Shown: piece after piece, positions 42,737 through 52,734 of the stretch
Position numbering within the stretch: the first letter of the stretch is position 1
Layout: each line of letters starts with the position of its first letter
From: Rhodobacter sp.
GTDB lineage: Bacteria; Pseudomonadota; Alphaproteobacteria; Rhodobacterales; Rhodobacteraceae
Reading direction: 5' to 3'
DNA: 59,886 bases
NCBI GenBank assembly: GCA_030065095.1
Contig: JASJDP010000034.1
Coordinates: forward strand, 1 to 59,886
The notes under the pieces: generated by a model
The model's input: the letters and a program-made list of their open reading frames with translations, nothing else
Told to the model about the DNA's origin: nothing
Databases searched by the model: none
Position numbers and translations under genes: made by a program

Positions 42737-42877
42737 CAGAAAGTTCGGCACGACTGTCTCCACAACACTTTATTAACTCTTTTGTAACGCTCCACTGATG
42801 CTTGATTGACGCTGGCCCGTCATACCTCGCACGCCGGTCACACCCGCAGGGCCGGAGTCAACCAGTGGAGTTCAAAG

Positions 42878-43153
42878 ATGAAACACACATCCTTTCCGAT
42901 GATCCTGGCGTCGGCCCTCTTTCTGTCGGCCCCGCCTGCGCCGGCGCATGACGGCACGCTGCGCCCCGAGTACAAATCGCACAAGCTCTACCCGGTGGTG
43001 CATTATCAGGTAAAGTCCTTCCCGAAGCGCCGGTCCTGTACCCAACTTGAGATCATGGCGATCACCGTTTCCCGCCTCGGAAAAAGTCCCTTCACCAGGG
43101 ACCAATGCGGCACCAAGACGCTTACCCATGTGCGCGGTAAGGCGACGCCCTGA
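42878..43153 (+). CDS. Small secreted hypothetical protein
   Basis: 91 residues. Signal peptide (about 1-24, ending APAHD) and a short basic mature region with two cysteines (RRSCTQLEI and RDQCGTKTL). The start at ATG 42878 has AGTGGAG a few bases upstream (42864-42870). The family is not recognised. Confidence 0.65.
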   Translation: MKHTSFPMILASALFLSAPPAPAHDGTLRPEYKSHKLYPVVHYQVKSFPKRRSCTQLEIMAITVSRLGKSPFTRDQCGTKTLTHVRGKATP

Positions 43154-43174
43154 CATCCACATGCCGGGCGCGGC

Positions 43175-43582
43175 TCAGCCTTTCACCTCGTGCACCTCGA
43201 TCACGTTCCCCTCGGGATCGTAGAAAAAGATCTGGTGCCACCCGGCCACCGCCGCGTGGCCCCAGTCGGAATAGGGGATGCCTTTCGCATCCAGATGCGC
43301 CTTGAAGGCCTCCAGATCGTCGGTGCGATAGGCGATATGCCCGCGCGCCACCGGGTTCACGATCTGACCCGTCGCGAACCCCGCCTGCACGTCGCGCTCG
43401 GCCAGGTGCATCTGCACCGCGCCGTCGGTGACAAAGGCCACGTCGCCGGCATAGCCCTTGCCCTTTTCCAGCACCGGCAGCCCGTCGGTTTCGGTCTCGA
43501 GCCCCAGCACGTCGCGATAAAAGGCGTCCATCCCGGCGACGTTTCCGGTCGACAGATTCACGTGATGCAGCTTCAGTTTCAT
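43175..43582 (-). CDS. VOC/glyoxalase-family protein
   Basis: 135 residues forming one vicinal-oxygen-chelate domain. Metal-ligand positions are visible: His in LHHVNLS, Glu/His in VQMHLAE, His in ARGHIAYRT and Glu in GNVIEVHEV. The enzyme could be a lyase, dioxygenase or resistance protein; the reaction cannot be told. The start at ATG 43582 follows the family start (MKLKLHHVNLST). Confidence 0.88.
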   Translation of the reverse strand: MKLKLHHVNLSTGNVAGMDAFYRDVLGLETETDGLPVLEKGKGYAGDVAFVTDGAVQMHLAERDVQAGFATGQIVNPVARGHIAYRTDDLEAFKAHLDAKGIPYSDWGHAAVAGWHQIFFYDPEGNVIEVHEVKG

Positions 43583-43716
43583 CGCACCGGCTCCTCGTCC
43601 GGACTTGGGTTCTCGGTTGCCCGTCGGCACGGTTCAAGCCAGCCTTGCATCGGGCTCCGGGTCCGACGCAATTCCGATGAAAGTCCGGCGGCTTTCCGAC
43701 ACCCGATACCCGCCGC

Positions 43717-45783
43717 TCAACGCCGGCCCTCGCGCAGCCAGGCGCCGACGATCAGCAGCGAACCGAGCAGCAGGAACAGCCATGCCGAGACCAGCGGCAC
43801 AACCGTCACATCCGCCGTCAGATAGGCCTCGCGCGGGGTGATCCCCAGCCAGCCGCGGCCGGCCGCCGGCCGCCCGGCCCGCACCTTGCGCAGGTCCGGC
43901 AGCCCATCCTCGATCCGCGCTACGCCGCCCCGCGCGGCCTCGACCATCGGTGTCAAAAGCGCCGCGTCGGCAATGGTCTGCTCGAACTCGCGCGGGGCCG
44001 ACGGGCCAAGCGCGATCACCGCCTCCTCGCCGCCTTCGCGCAGCCGGTAAAGCCCGATCTCCGGCCCCTCGACCGTGGCCTCGAACCGCCCCGGGCGCAC
44101 TTCTTCCAGCGGCACCGTCACCACCGCGCCGTCGGGCCCGGTCAGTTCGACCTCGCCGACCTCGTCGCCCAGGGTGCGCCGGGTGATCGTCATGGTCTGC
44201 CCCTCGGCCACCACGGTCAGCGCCTCCTCCTCCAGCTCGGGCTCCTTCATCATCCAATGCGCCAGCCGCCTCAGCAGCTCCAGCTGCGGCCCGCCGCCCT
44301 CGAAGCCACGGCTCCACAACCAGGCATGATCCGACCCCAAGAGCGCGATCCGCCCCTCGCCGACCCGGTCGAGCACCAGCAGCGGCCGGTCCTCGATGCC
44401 GCTCATCACCGTATGCCCTGCGTCGGTCTCCAGATCGATCAGCCGGAACCAGCGCCCCCAGCCCGCGCCCTCCTCGACATCCGGCGCAAAGGCTTCCAGG
44501 CCTTCGGTCACGGGGTGCCGCTGGCCCAGATCGGTAACGGTGGGCCGAAAGCCTTCCTCGATCACGATCGATGTCGGCGCGGCGGGAATGATCTCGCCCA
44601 GGGGCGAGCGGTAAAGCGACGAGGCCTGCGCGAAATCCGGCCCGGCCGCGATCAGCACCGCACCGCCGTCCTCGACATATTGCCGGACGTTGTCGAGGTA
44701 CAGCGCGGGCAGGATGCCGCGCCGCTTGTAGCGGTCGAAGATGATCAGATCGAACTCGTCGATCTTGTCGATGAACAGCTCGCGGGTCGGAAAGGCGATC
44801 AGCGACAGCTCGTTCACCGGCACGCCGTCCTGTTTTTCCGGCGGCCGCAGAATCGTGAAATGCACCAGATCGACCGAACTGTCCGACTTCAAAAGGTTGC
44901 GCCAGGTCCGCTCGCCCGGATGCGGCTCGCCGGACACCAGAAGCACCCGCAGCCTGTCGCGCACCCCGTTGATCTGCACCACCGCGGCGTTGTTGCGGTC
45001 GGTCAGCTCGCCTTCGGCCACCGGCAGGAGGAACTGAATCACGTTCATGCCCCCATGCGGCAGCGTCACCGGCAATTCCAGATCCTCGCCGATCGGAACC
45101 ATAAAGCTTTCGGGGGCCCCGCCATCGACGGCAATCTGCATCTTGGCCCGTGCGCCAACACCTGCCGGTACCGCCCCCTGGTCCTCGATCCTTAGGGTCA
45201 GTGTCACCGGCTCGCCCAGGATCGCAAATGCCGGCGCGTTGGTGACCACAAGCCGCCGGTCCCAATCCGCCTCGCGCCCGGTCAGCAGGGTGTGCAGCGG
45301 CGCGGGCAGGTCCGGCGCCCGCTCGATGTCGTGCAGCTGCCCGTCGGTCAGAAGGATCGCGCCGGCCAGCCGTGCGCGCGGCTCTTCGGCCATCGCCTCG
45401 GCCAGCGCCGTCATCAGCAGCGTGCCCTGATCGCCTTCGCCGTCGCCCAGCGAAACCACGCGCAATTCGGTATTGCCGAGGGCTGTCACCTCGGTTTCGA
45501 CCGCGGCGATGGCGTCGGCCGCCTGCCCGGGCCGGTCCGCGATCCGCTGGCTCGCGCTCTCATCCACAACCAGAATCACGATGTCCGACAGCGCTGCGCG
45601 GTCCTCCTGCTGCAGCGAGGGATTGAACAGCGCCACGAGCAGCACAGCCGCCGCCAGTCCGCGCAGCCACCATCCCGACAGCCCGCGCCAGACCGCCACC
45701 GCCACGAACAACACGGCCATGGCCACGGCCGCCCAGACCAGCGGCCAGTCGAGAAGCGGATCGAAAATCACCGAGCCTGTCAC
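43717..45783 (-). CDS. Membrane protein with glutamine-amidotransferase-like region, last gene of moxR operon
   Basis: 688 residues. Two N-terminal helices (about 11-55) and one C-terminal helix (VVPLVSAWLFLLLGSLLIVG). Next to the N-terminal helices is a VWA-like segment (IVILVVDESASQRI), and further on a class I amidotransferase-like fold (DLIIFDRYKRRGILPALYLD, YVEDGGAVLIAAGPDF) without an evident catalytic Cys. Such proteins regularly close MoxR-DUF58-BatA type operons, thought to act in envelope protein maturation. The GTG start at 45783 is preceded by repeat E2, which supplies GAAGGAG. Confidence 0.82.
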   Translation of the reverse strand: MTGSVIFDPLLDWPLVWAAVAMAVLFVAVAVWRGLSGWWLRGLAAAVLLVALFNPSLQQEDRAALSDIVILVVDESASQRIADRPGQAADAIAAVETEVTALGNTELRVVSLGDGEGDQGTLLMTALAEAMAEEPRARLAGAILLTDGQLHDIERAPDLPAPLHTLLTGREADWDRRLVVTNAPAFAILGEPVTLTLRIEDQGAVPAGVGARAKMQIAVDGGAPESFMVPIGEDLELPVTLPHGGMNVIQFLLPVAEGELTDRNNAAVVQINGVRDRLRVLLVSGEPHPGERTWRNLLKSDSSVDLVHFTILRPPEKQDGVPVNELSLIAFPTRELFIDKIDEFDLIIFDRYKRRGILPALYLDNVRQYVEDGGAVLIAAGPDFAQASSLYRSPLGEIIPAAPTSIVIEEGFRPTVTDLGQRHPVTEGLEAFAPDVEEGAGWGRWFRLIDLETDAGHTVMSGIEDRPLLVLDRVGEGRIALLGSDHAWLWSRGFEGGGPQLELLRRLAHWMMKEPELEEEALTVVAEGQTMTITRRTLGDEVGEVELTGPDGAVVTVPLEEVRPGRFEATVEGPEIGLYRLREGGEEAVIALGPSAPREFEQTIADAALLTPMVEAARGGVARIEDGLPDLRKVRAGRPAAGRGWLGITPREAYLTADVTVVPLVSAWLFLLLGSLLIVGAWLREGRR

Positions 45784-45787
45784 GCCA

Positions 45788-45850
45788 GGGGCTCCTTCAT
45801 CTGGCCGGAAAACATCCTGGGGGTGAATGCGCAGAGGGGGCGCAGCCCCC
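45788..45850 (-). repeat. Leader/RBS repeat E2 with GC hairpin
   Basis: On the minus strand a perfect hairpin GGGGGCTGCGCCCCC (45850-45836) is followed by CCCCCAGGATG-TTTTCCGGCCAGATGAAGGAGCC, ending a few bases before the GTG start of the amidotransferase-like gene. It is the same element as E1 and E3. It lies in the 145-bp gap after the DUF4159 gene. Confidence 0.75.
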
Positions 45851-45928
45851 GGACTGCCCGCACCGTGCCGAAGGCGAACACGGGCTTGACCGGCGTGCCG
45901 CAGGCACTCGAATTGACACCGCTCTGCG

Positions 45929-48694
45929 TCATTGTCCCAACCGGTCCAGCAGGGCAGGCACATGCACCTGGTCCGATTTGTAGTTTCCGGTCAGCACGTG
46001 CATCATCAGGTTCACCCCGAACCGCATTGCCATCTCGCGCTGCCGCTCGCCGGCAAAGCCGCGCCCCACCGGGAACATCCGGCCGCCGCGTTCGTCGATC
46101 GCCCAGGCTGCGGCCCAGTCGTTGCCGCCGATCACCACCGGTGTCACGTTGTCGTTTAGGTTCCGGAACGGCATGCCCTCGATCTGTTCGGCATCCGCCG
46201 GGGCGGCCTCGACCCACACATCACGGCTCGAATGGCGGCCCGGAAAATCCTGCAGCAGGTAAAACGTGCGTGTCAGGACATGATCGGCCGGGATCGGCTC
46301 CAGCGGCGGGATATCCAGGGCGCGCGCCAGTTGCTGCAGCTTGCGGCCATTGGGCGAGGCCTGTCCGAAGCGCGCGATATCGGCGTCGCGGGTGTCAAAC
46401 AGGATCATGCCGCCATGGCGCAGATAGCGGTTCAGTTTCGCATAGGCCTCGACCGACGGCAGCGGCTGACCTTCCGTCACCGGCCAGTAGAGGAACGGAA
46501 AGAACGACAACTCATCGGTTTCCAGGTTCACCGCGATGGGATCGGCCGGCTCGATCGAGGTCCGCCGCCAAAGCGTGTCGCTCAGGCCCCGCAGTCCCGC
46601 CTCCGACACGCCGTCCAACCGCGCGTCGCCGGTGATCACATAGGCCAATGCAACCTCGGATGTCGCCAGAACCGCAGCCAAATCCTCTTCGCTCTGCGCG
46701 TCCGCCCGCGGTGTCACCAGCAGCAGGACGGCCAGCAGCGCCGCCGCGCCGCGCAATCCCTGGCTCAACCGGCCGGAGATCCAAAGCGACGCAAGGATAT
46801 CCAGACACAACAGCACCAGTGCCCCGGCCAGCAGCCAGCCCTTCAACGCCGTCTCCTGCAACACCGCCAAACCCTCCACCACAATCCGCGCCGGCCAGAC
46901 CGTCGCGGCCAGCTCGGTCTCTGCGGACACCACATTCACCGCGATCCGCCGGTCCTCGCCGGTATAAAGTCCCGGCGGCATGTCCGCCCCCGGAACCGCG
47001 TTCGCCAGCCGTTCGCCCGGCACGCCCGCCATGGTGCCCGCCTCCTGCACCTGACCAAAGGCGTCCAGCACCGCATCCGGCACCCAGGTCGTGCCCGCCA
47101 GGTCCTCGGCCGACGGCTGCGCCGGCCGGGTCGAGACCGCCAGCCGCTCCAGCATCTGCACAAAAAGCCCCGACAGCGGCAGAGTAGACCATTCCGCATT
47201 GGCCGTGACGTGAAACAGCACCACCTGACCCTGCCCGATCCGTTTGCGCGTCACCAGCGGCGTGCCGTCGGCCAGCGAGGCGATCACCCGTTCGGACAGC
47301 TGCGGATCCGGCTGGGCCATCACCTGAGACGACACCACGACATCGTCCGGTATCGCGAGCCCAAAGAACGGCGAGCCTTCCGAGAACGCACGCAGCGCCT
47401 TCGGCTCGCCCCAGCTCATCGCGCCGCCGATATTCCGCCCCCCGGCGCGCAGCCGCACGGGCATCAGCGGGTCTTCCTCGTTGCGGCTGACATCCGACGC
47501 CGCCAGCCGCTGTCCGGCGAACCGCAGCAGCAGCCCGCCCTGATCGACCCAGTCCAAGAGCGGCTCCTGCTCGCCGGCCGAGATCGTCGCCACATCCGCC
47601 AGGACCAGAACATCCGGGTTCGCCAGCAGGATATCCAGCAGATCACCGTCGATCAGGTCCGCCGTCGGCTCCAGCGCTTGTTCCAGATAATGCAGCGGCG
47701 ACAGCAGTTCGAGGCCCTCGCGGTCGTCCCGTCCGGCGATCAGCGCCACCTCGCGCCGTTTCAGCGCGTCGTCGGTCAGGGTCACGGCCCCGGCAGACCG
47801 GATGCCCGTCAGCTCGAACCGGGTGATGCGGTTGCGCAGCTCCGGCGGCAGCGACAGTTCCACATCGGCCCCGGTCTCTCCGGCGGCAAAGTCGAATTCC
47901 GCCGTCGCCAGCTGCCGTTCGATCCCGGCAGGGTCCAGCCCGCGCGCCGCCAGCGTCACGGTCGCGGGGTCTTCGGCCCGCGTGCGCAGGGCGGAAACGG
48001 CCACGTTGCCCTCGTCGAAGCCCGCGGGCCGCAGTGCAAACACCGACCGCGGCGATTCAAAGACCGTCACGGTCCCCCGCGCCTCCAGCGCCGCCAGCAG
48101 CCCGCCGCGGCTGTCGCGCGCCAGACCGTCCGACATCCAGAAAGTATCGAACCGTTCGTCCGGCAGCGTCTCGGTCCAGGCCGTCAGCGCGTCCGCGTCG
48201 GGTTCCCACGGGTCCGGCGTCAGGCTCGGCAGCCGCACAGCCCAGGCATCCGCCGCCTGAAACGGCAATTCGCCCGCAGGCAGGTCGGTCAGCCGCACCA
48301 GCGCCACCGGGCGGCCGAGCCGCGCCGCTTCGTCCAGCGCCGCCGAAATCCGATCCACCCGCCGCTGCCAATCCCGCGCGTCCGCCCAGGTCCCGTCGAC
48401 GACGATCAGCAGTGGCCCGTCGCCCGCCGTCTCGTCCGTCGGGTTCAGGACCGGCCCGGCAAAGCCGAGGATGATCAAGGCCACGGCCAGCGTCCGCAGC
48501 AACAGCAGCCACCAGGGCGTCTTGTCCGTCTGCGTCTCGTCGTCTTCCAGGCCCAAGAGCAGCGCGACGCCGGGAAACCGCCGCCGGATCGGCGCGGGTG
48601 GTACAGCGCGCAAGAGCAGCCACAGGATCGGCAACGCCAAGAGCCCCAGCAAGAGCCAGGGCGCAGTGAACCCTATCGAGCCGATCGTGAACAT
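45929..48694 (-). CDS. BatA/DUF4159 domain membrane protein
   Basis: 921 residues. The N-terminal BatA-like domain has two helices (FTAPWLLLGLLALPILWLLL and WWLLLLRTLAVALIILG) followed by a VWA-like region (PLLIVVDGTWADARDW). The centre is a long beta-rich extracytoplasmic domain, then two helices (about 645-695), then DUF4159 (about 705-921, with LRHGGMILFDTRDADI and GNDWAAAWAIDERGGRMFPV). Function is inferred from the MoxR context only. The gene abuts the DUF58 gene without a gap. Confidence 0.88.
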   Translation of the reverse strand: MFTIGSIGFTAPWLLLGLLALPILWLLLRAVPPAPIRRRFPGVALLLGLEDDETQTDKTPWWLLLLRTLAVALIILGFAGPVLNPTDETAGDGPLLIVVDGTWADARDWQRRVDRISAALDEAARLGRPVALVRLTDLPAGELPFQAADAWAVRLPSLTPDPWEPDADALTAWTETLPDERFDTFWMSDGLARDSRGGLLAALEARGTVTVFESPRSVFALRPAGFDEGNVAVSALRTRAEDPATVTLAARGLDPAGIERQLATAEFDFAAGETGADVELSLPPELRNRITRFELTGIRSAGAVTLTDDALKRREVALIAGRDDREGLELLSPLHYLEQALEPTADLIDGDLLDILLANPDVLVLADVATISAGEQEPLLDWVDQGGLLLRFAGQRLAASDVSRNEEDPLMPVRLRAGGRNIGGAMSWGEPKALRAFSEGSPFFGLAIPDDVVVSSQVMAQPDPQLSERVIASLADGTPLVTRKRIGQGQVVLFHVTANAEWSTLPLSGLFVQMLERLAVSTRPAQPSAEDLAGTTWVPDAVLDAFGQVQEAGTMAGVPGERLANAVPGADMPPGLYTGEDRRIAVNVVSAETELAATVWPARIVVEGLAVLQETALKGWLLAGALVLLCLDILASLWISGRLSQGLRGAAALLAVLLLVTPRADAQSEEDLAAVLATSEVALAYVITGDARLDGVSEAGLRGLSDTLWRRTSIEPADPIAVNLETDELSFFPFLYWPVTEGQPLPSVEAYAKLNRYLRHGGMILFDTRDADIARFGQASPNGRKLQQLARALDIPPLEPIPADHVLTRTFYLLQDFPGRHSSRDVWVEAAPADAEQIEGMPFRNLNDNVTPVVIGGNDWAAAWAIDERGGRMFPVGRGFAGERQREMAMRFGVNLMMHVLTGNYKSDQVHVPALLDRLGQ

Positions 48695-49570
48695 CTACCG
48701 CCGCCGCTCCAATGCTCCGTACAGCCACAGCAGCGCCGATTGCGCGCTGTCGCCCGTGTGGTGGCAAGCATACTGCCAATCGGTGGCCTGCGCGAGGTCC
48801 GCAAGCCGCGCCTTGCGCTCGGCCAGCCGCTCCATATAGCGGTCCTTCAACTCGCCCGCCTTCAATGTCTCGTGTACCAGCGTGCCGCCCATCGATTCGA
48901 AGATCGTGCGCCCGTCGAAGGGAAACGCCTCTTCCAGCGGATCGAGGATTTGATAGACCACTCCGCGTACGCCGCGGTCGGCGGCGCGGGTCAGCTGGCG
49001 TTCCAGACCGTCCAGATCGCCCAGGAAATCCGACACGAACAGCGCCCGCGAATGCGGCGGCATGATCCGGATCACCGGCGTGCCGTAGTCTTCGGTCTCC
49101 TTTTCGGCGGTAAAGTGCTGCGCGATCCGCAAGAGCTGCAGCTGCGACGACCGCGGCGGCGTACCGAGTGCGGCCAGTGCTACCCGTTCGCCGCCATGGA
49201 TCAAGAGGACAGACATCGCCAAGGCCAACAGCTTCGCCCTGTCCGCCTTGGTGGTCCGGTTCCTGTCGCCCGAAAACGCCATCGACTGCGCCTCGTCGAC
49301 CCAGATCAGCACCGATTGCGCCGCCTGCCATTCCTTTTCGCGGACGAAATGCGCATCCGACCGGGCCGAGCGACGCCAATCGATCATCCGCGCCTCGTCG
49401 CCCGCCCGCGCCGGGCGGTACTGCCAGAACTCGTCGCCCATGCCCGACCGCCGGCGGCCGTGCGAGCCCAGAAGCACCGCCTGCGCCAGATGCTCGGCCT
49501 CGGCCAGAAGCGGCGGCAGCGGCGCGGCCAGGTCCTCGGCCCGCTGGCGAAGCTGCGCGTAGGTCGTCAT
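48695..49570 (-). CDS. DUF58 domain protein
   Basis: 291 residues. Family motifs: GRRRSGMGDEFWQYRPARAG, DEARMIDWRRSARSD and VREKEWQAAQSVLIWVDEAQ; the DUF58 fold is related to VWA domains. It is a standard partner of MoxR ATPases. The start at ATG 49570 (MTTYAQLRQ) overlaps the preceding gene stop by four bases. Confidence 0.93.
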   Translation of the reverse strand: MTTYAQLRQRAEDLAAPLPPLLAEAEHLAQAVLLGSHGRRRSGMGDEFWQYRPARAGDEARMIDWRRSARSDAHFVREKEWQAAQSVLIWVDEAQSMAFSGDRNRTTKADRAKLLALAMSVLLIHGGERVALAALGTPPRSSQLQLLRIAQHFTAEKETEDYGTPVIRIMPPHSRALFVSDFLGDLDGLERQLTRAADRGVRGVVYQILDPLEEAFPFDGRTIFESMGGTLVHETLKAGELKDRYMERLAERKARLADLAQATDWQYACHHTGDSAQSALLWLYGALERRR

Positions 49571-50105
49571 TCGGCCCCCCACGGCGGTGCGATGCCCTCG
49601 GGCACGTCGACGCCGACCGACAGCATCACATACCCGCGCGAGACACTCGCCGCCACCGTCGTGATCCGATAGCCGTCCCGCTCGATGATATAGAGCGACG
49701 GATCGCCCGGCATCGGCCCGCGCATCCGGCCAACCTCTTCACCCGGCAACGCATCGCCGACAAGCGGCCCCAGCGCAAGGTCGAGCGCCGCCAGATTCGC
49801 GTCGCGCAGTCCCATGAAGCACCCGCGCTGGCGGCCATTGTCGCCATGGGCGACCCGCGCCACCAGCCCGCGGTCGTCGTCGGTCCAGAACCCGTCATCG
49901 GTCAGCCCGAGACCGGCCTTGGCAAACCGCTCGTCCGCTTCTTCGAACCCCGGCAGGGTCTGCAGGCAGATTGCGTGAAACAGGCTCAGCGTCGCCACGT
50001 GCACCGCCTTTTCTTCTTCCGAGGCAAAGCCCTGCGCCGCCGCTGCGTTGCCGACCAGCAGCGCGGCGGCGATCACCGGCAGCGGGCAGCAGGCGCGCAA
50101 CGGCG

Positions 50106-50109
<4 letters not shown>
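49567..50109 (-). CDS. Secreted hypothetical protein within moxR operon
   Basis: 180 residues with a signal peptide (about 1-25, PLPVIAAALLVGNAAAAQG). The mature part has a short helical start (EEKAVHVATLSLFHAICLQTL) and a beta-rich end (ITTVAASVSRGYVMLSVGVDV), and I recognise no family. Four-base overlaps with both moxR and the DUF58 gene place it firmly in the operon, so it probably works with the MoxR/BatA-type machinery in the periplasm (inference). Confidence 0.82.
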
Positions 50110-51113
<1,004 letters not shown>

Positions 51114-51175
51114 GACATTGCTCCTGCAGGTGATATATCGGGGGCTAGTATCGTGAGGTATTCCGAAAAGCACAA

Positions 51176-51778
51176 ATGGCAAAAGCTCCGCAGGGACAAA
51201 TGATCGTGAAACCCACGGCCGAGGGCCTCGCCGCGTCGGCCCGCGCCGCCGCAAAGTCGAAAGGGCCGGCGCCGGTGCATCTGTGGAATCCGCCGTTCTG
51301 CGGCGATCTCGACATCCGCATCGCCCGCGACGGCACCTGGTTTTACCTCGGCACGCCGATTGGGCGAAAGGAGCTTGTGAGGCTGTTCTCCTCGATCCTG
51401 CGCAAGGACGGCGACGACTACTTTCTGGTAACGCCCGTCGAAAAGGTCGGAATCACCGTCGACGACGCACCCTTCGTCGCGGTGGATTTCGACGTGTCGG
51501 GTACGGGCAGGGACCAGGCGCTGACCTTCATCACCCAGGTCGATGACGTCGTGACGGCGGGCCCCGAGCGTCCGATCCGGGTAGAGCGCGATCCCCAGAC
51601 CGGCGAGCCGTCGCCCTATGTCCTGGTCCGCACCAACCTCGAGGCGCTGATCGACCGCAAGAGCTTTTACCGCCTGGTCGATATCGGCGTGACCGAACCG
51701 GTCGCGGGCGAAGACTGGTTCGGGGTCTGGTCAAGCGGGCGGTTCTTTCCGATCATCCCCGCGGCAGAGCTGCCGTGA
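51176..51778 (+). CDS. DUF1285 domain protein
   Basis: 200 residues. Hallmarks: HLWNPPFCGDLDIRIARDGT, WFYLGTPIGRKELVRLF and DDYFLVTPVEKVGITVDDAP. The two-lobed DUF1285 fold has no known biochemical role. It is divergent from moxR with only 62 bases between the starts, so the promoters overlap. Confidence 0.92.
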   Translation: MAKAPQGQMIVKPTAEGLAASARAAAKSKGPAPVHLWNPPFCGDLDIRIARDGTWFYLGTPIGRKELVRLFSSILRKDGDDYFLVTPVEKVGITVDDAPFVAVDFDVSGTGRDQALTFITQVDDVVTAGPERPIRVERDPQTGEPSPYVLVRTNLEALIDRKSFYRLVDIGVTEPVAGEDWFGVWSSGRFFPIIPAAELP

Positions 51779-51810
51779 GGCAGGGCGCCAAAATTCCTCG
51801 AAGGCTTTTT

Positions 51811-51834
51811 CCAAGACTTCTGCAAAAGTCTTGG
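51811..51834 (+). terminator. Perfect hairpin after the DUF1285 gene
   Basis: CCAAGACTT, six-base loop, AAGTCTTGG: a perfect nine-base-pair stem 33 bases after the DUF1285 stop. It is preceded by TTTTT (51806-51810) rather than followed by a T run, so it is not a classic terminator on the plus strand; it may act as a processing or stability hairpin. Confidence 0.5.
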
Positions 51835-51867
51835 ACCCGCACAATGCCGGCCTGACCCAACCCGCCG

Positions 51868-52617
51868 ATGCCGAAGTTTGCCGCCAACCTCACTTTCCTC
51901 TTCAAGGAACTGCCCTTCCTCGACCGGTTCGAGGCCGCCGCCGAGGCGGGCTTCGACGCCGTCGAGGTTCTGTTCCCTTACGATGACCCGGTTCCGGATA
52001 TCCTGCGCCGCCTTTCCCGCGCCGGCCTGCCGCTTGCCCTGATCAACACCCCGCCGCCCAACTGGGCCGGCGGCGACCGCGGCTTTGCGGCGATTCCGGG
52101 CGGTGAGGACCGGTTTCGCCGCGATTTCAAACGCGCCCTGCGCTATGCGGACCGCCTCAAGCCGCGGCATATTCACATCATGTCCGGCCTGGCCGCAGGC
52201 CGCGAAGCGCATGCCACCTATGTCCGCAACCTGGCCTGGGCCGCGGCCGAGGCGCCCGGCCAGTCGCTGACCATCGAGCCGATCAATCCCGTCGACATGC
52301 CCGGCTACTTCCTCAACGATTTCGAATGCGCCGCCGCCGTCCTGGCAGAGGTCGATGCCCCCAACCTGGGCCTGCAGTTCGACACTTACCACGCCCGGAT
52401 GCTGACCGGTGACGTTGCCCGAACCTGGGCCACCTGCCGTCACCTCGTCCGCCATGTGCAGGTCGGCGGGGTCCCCGGCCGCCACGAGCCGGACGTCGGT
52501 GAAATCGATCACGCCGCCTTTTTCGCCTTGCTCGACGCCGAGGGGTATGACGCATTCGTCAGCGGCGAATACAATCCCAGAGGCCGGACCGAAGACGGGC
52601 TTGGCTGGATATCGTGA
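51868..52617 (+). CDS. hyi: Hydroxypyruvate isomerase family protein
   Basis: 249 residues, TIM barrel of the Hyi/xylose-isomerase-like family. Conserved pieces: FAANLTFLFKELPFLDRFEA, AGFDAVEVLFPYD, LALINTPPPNWAGGDRG, the metal-binding Glu in LTIEPINPVDMPGYFL, LQFDTYHA, HVQVGGVPGRHEPDVGEID and the C-terminal FVSGEYNPRG. It interconverts hydroxypyruvate and tartronate semialdehyde, a step after glyoxylate carboligation, so it fits with the glcDEF operon in the same window. Confidence 0.9.
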   Translation: MPKFAANLTFLFKELPFLDRFEAAAEAGFDAVEVLFPYDDPVPDILRRLSRAGLPLALINTPPPNWAGGDRGFAAIPGGEDRFRRDFKRALRYADRLKPRHIHIMSGLAAGREAHATYVRNLAWAAAEAPGQSLTIEPINPVDMPGYFLNDFECAAAVLAEVDAPNLGLQFDTYHARMLTGDVARTWATCRHLVRHVQVGGVPGRHEPDVGEIDHAAFFALLDAEGYDAFVSGEYNPRGRTEDGLGWIS

Positions 52618-52734
52618 CCTGCCCGGCGTACGGGGCCGGCGATCACCCAGACCCTGTTGTCGGACCATCCCGGATCCGCATAGACTGAACCTGCGCGCCC
52701 GGCAGTCGTTCAGGTGCCCGAAGCAGGAGCTCCA

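Noticed and set aside
45781-45803. Short upstream ORF (MKEPLA then stop overlapping the GTG start) inside leader repeat E2
   Set aside because: The peptide is not kept: in copy E1 the frame continues differently and in E3 it is in frame with the gene itself. The conserved function is more likely the ribosome binding site.
46232-49672. Open frame of about 1146 codons antisense to the DUF4159 and DUF58 genes
   Set aside because: The product is a low-complexity R/Q/H/P-rich sequence opposite two well-supported genes.
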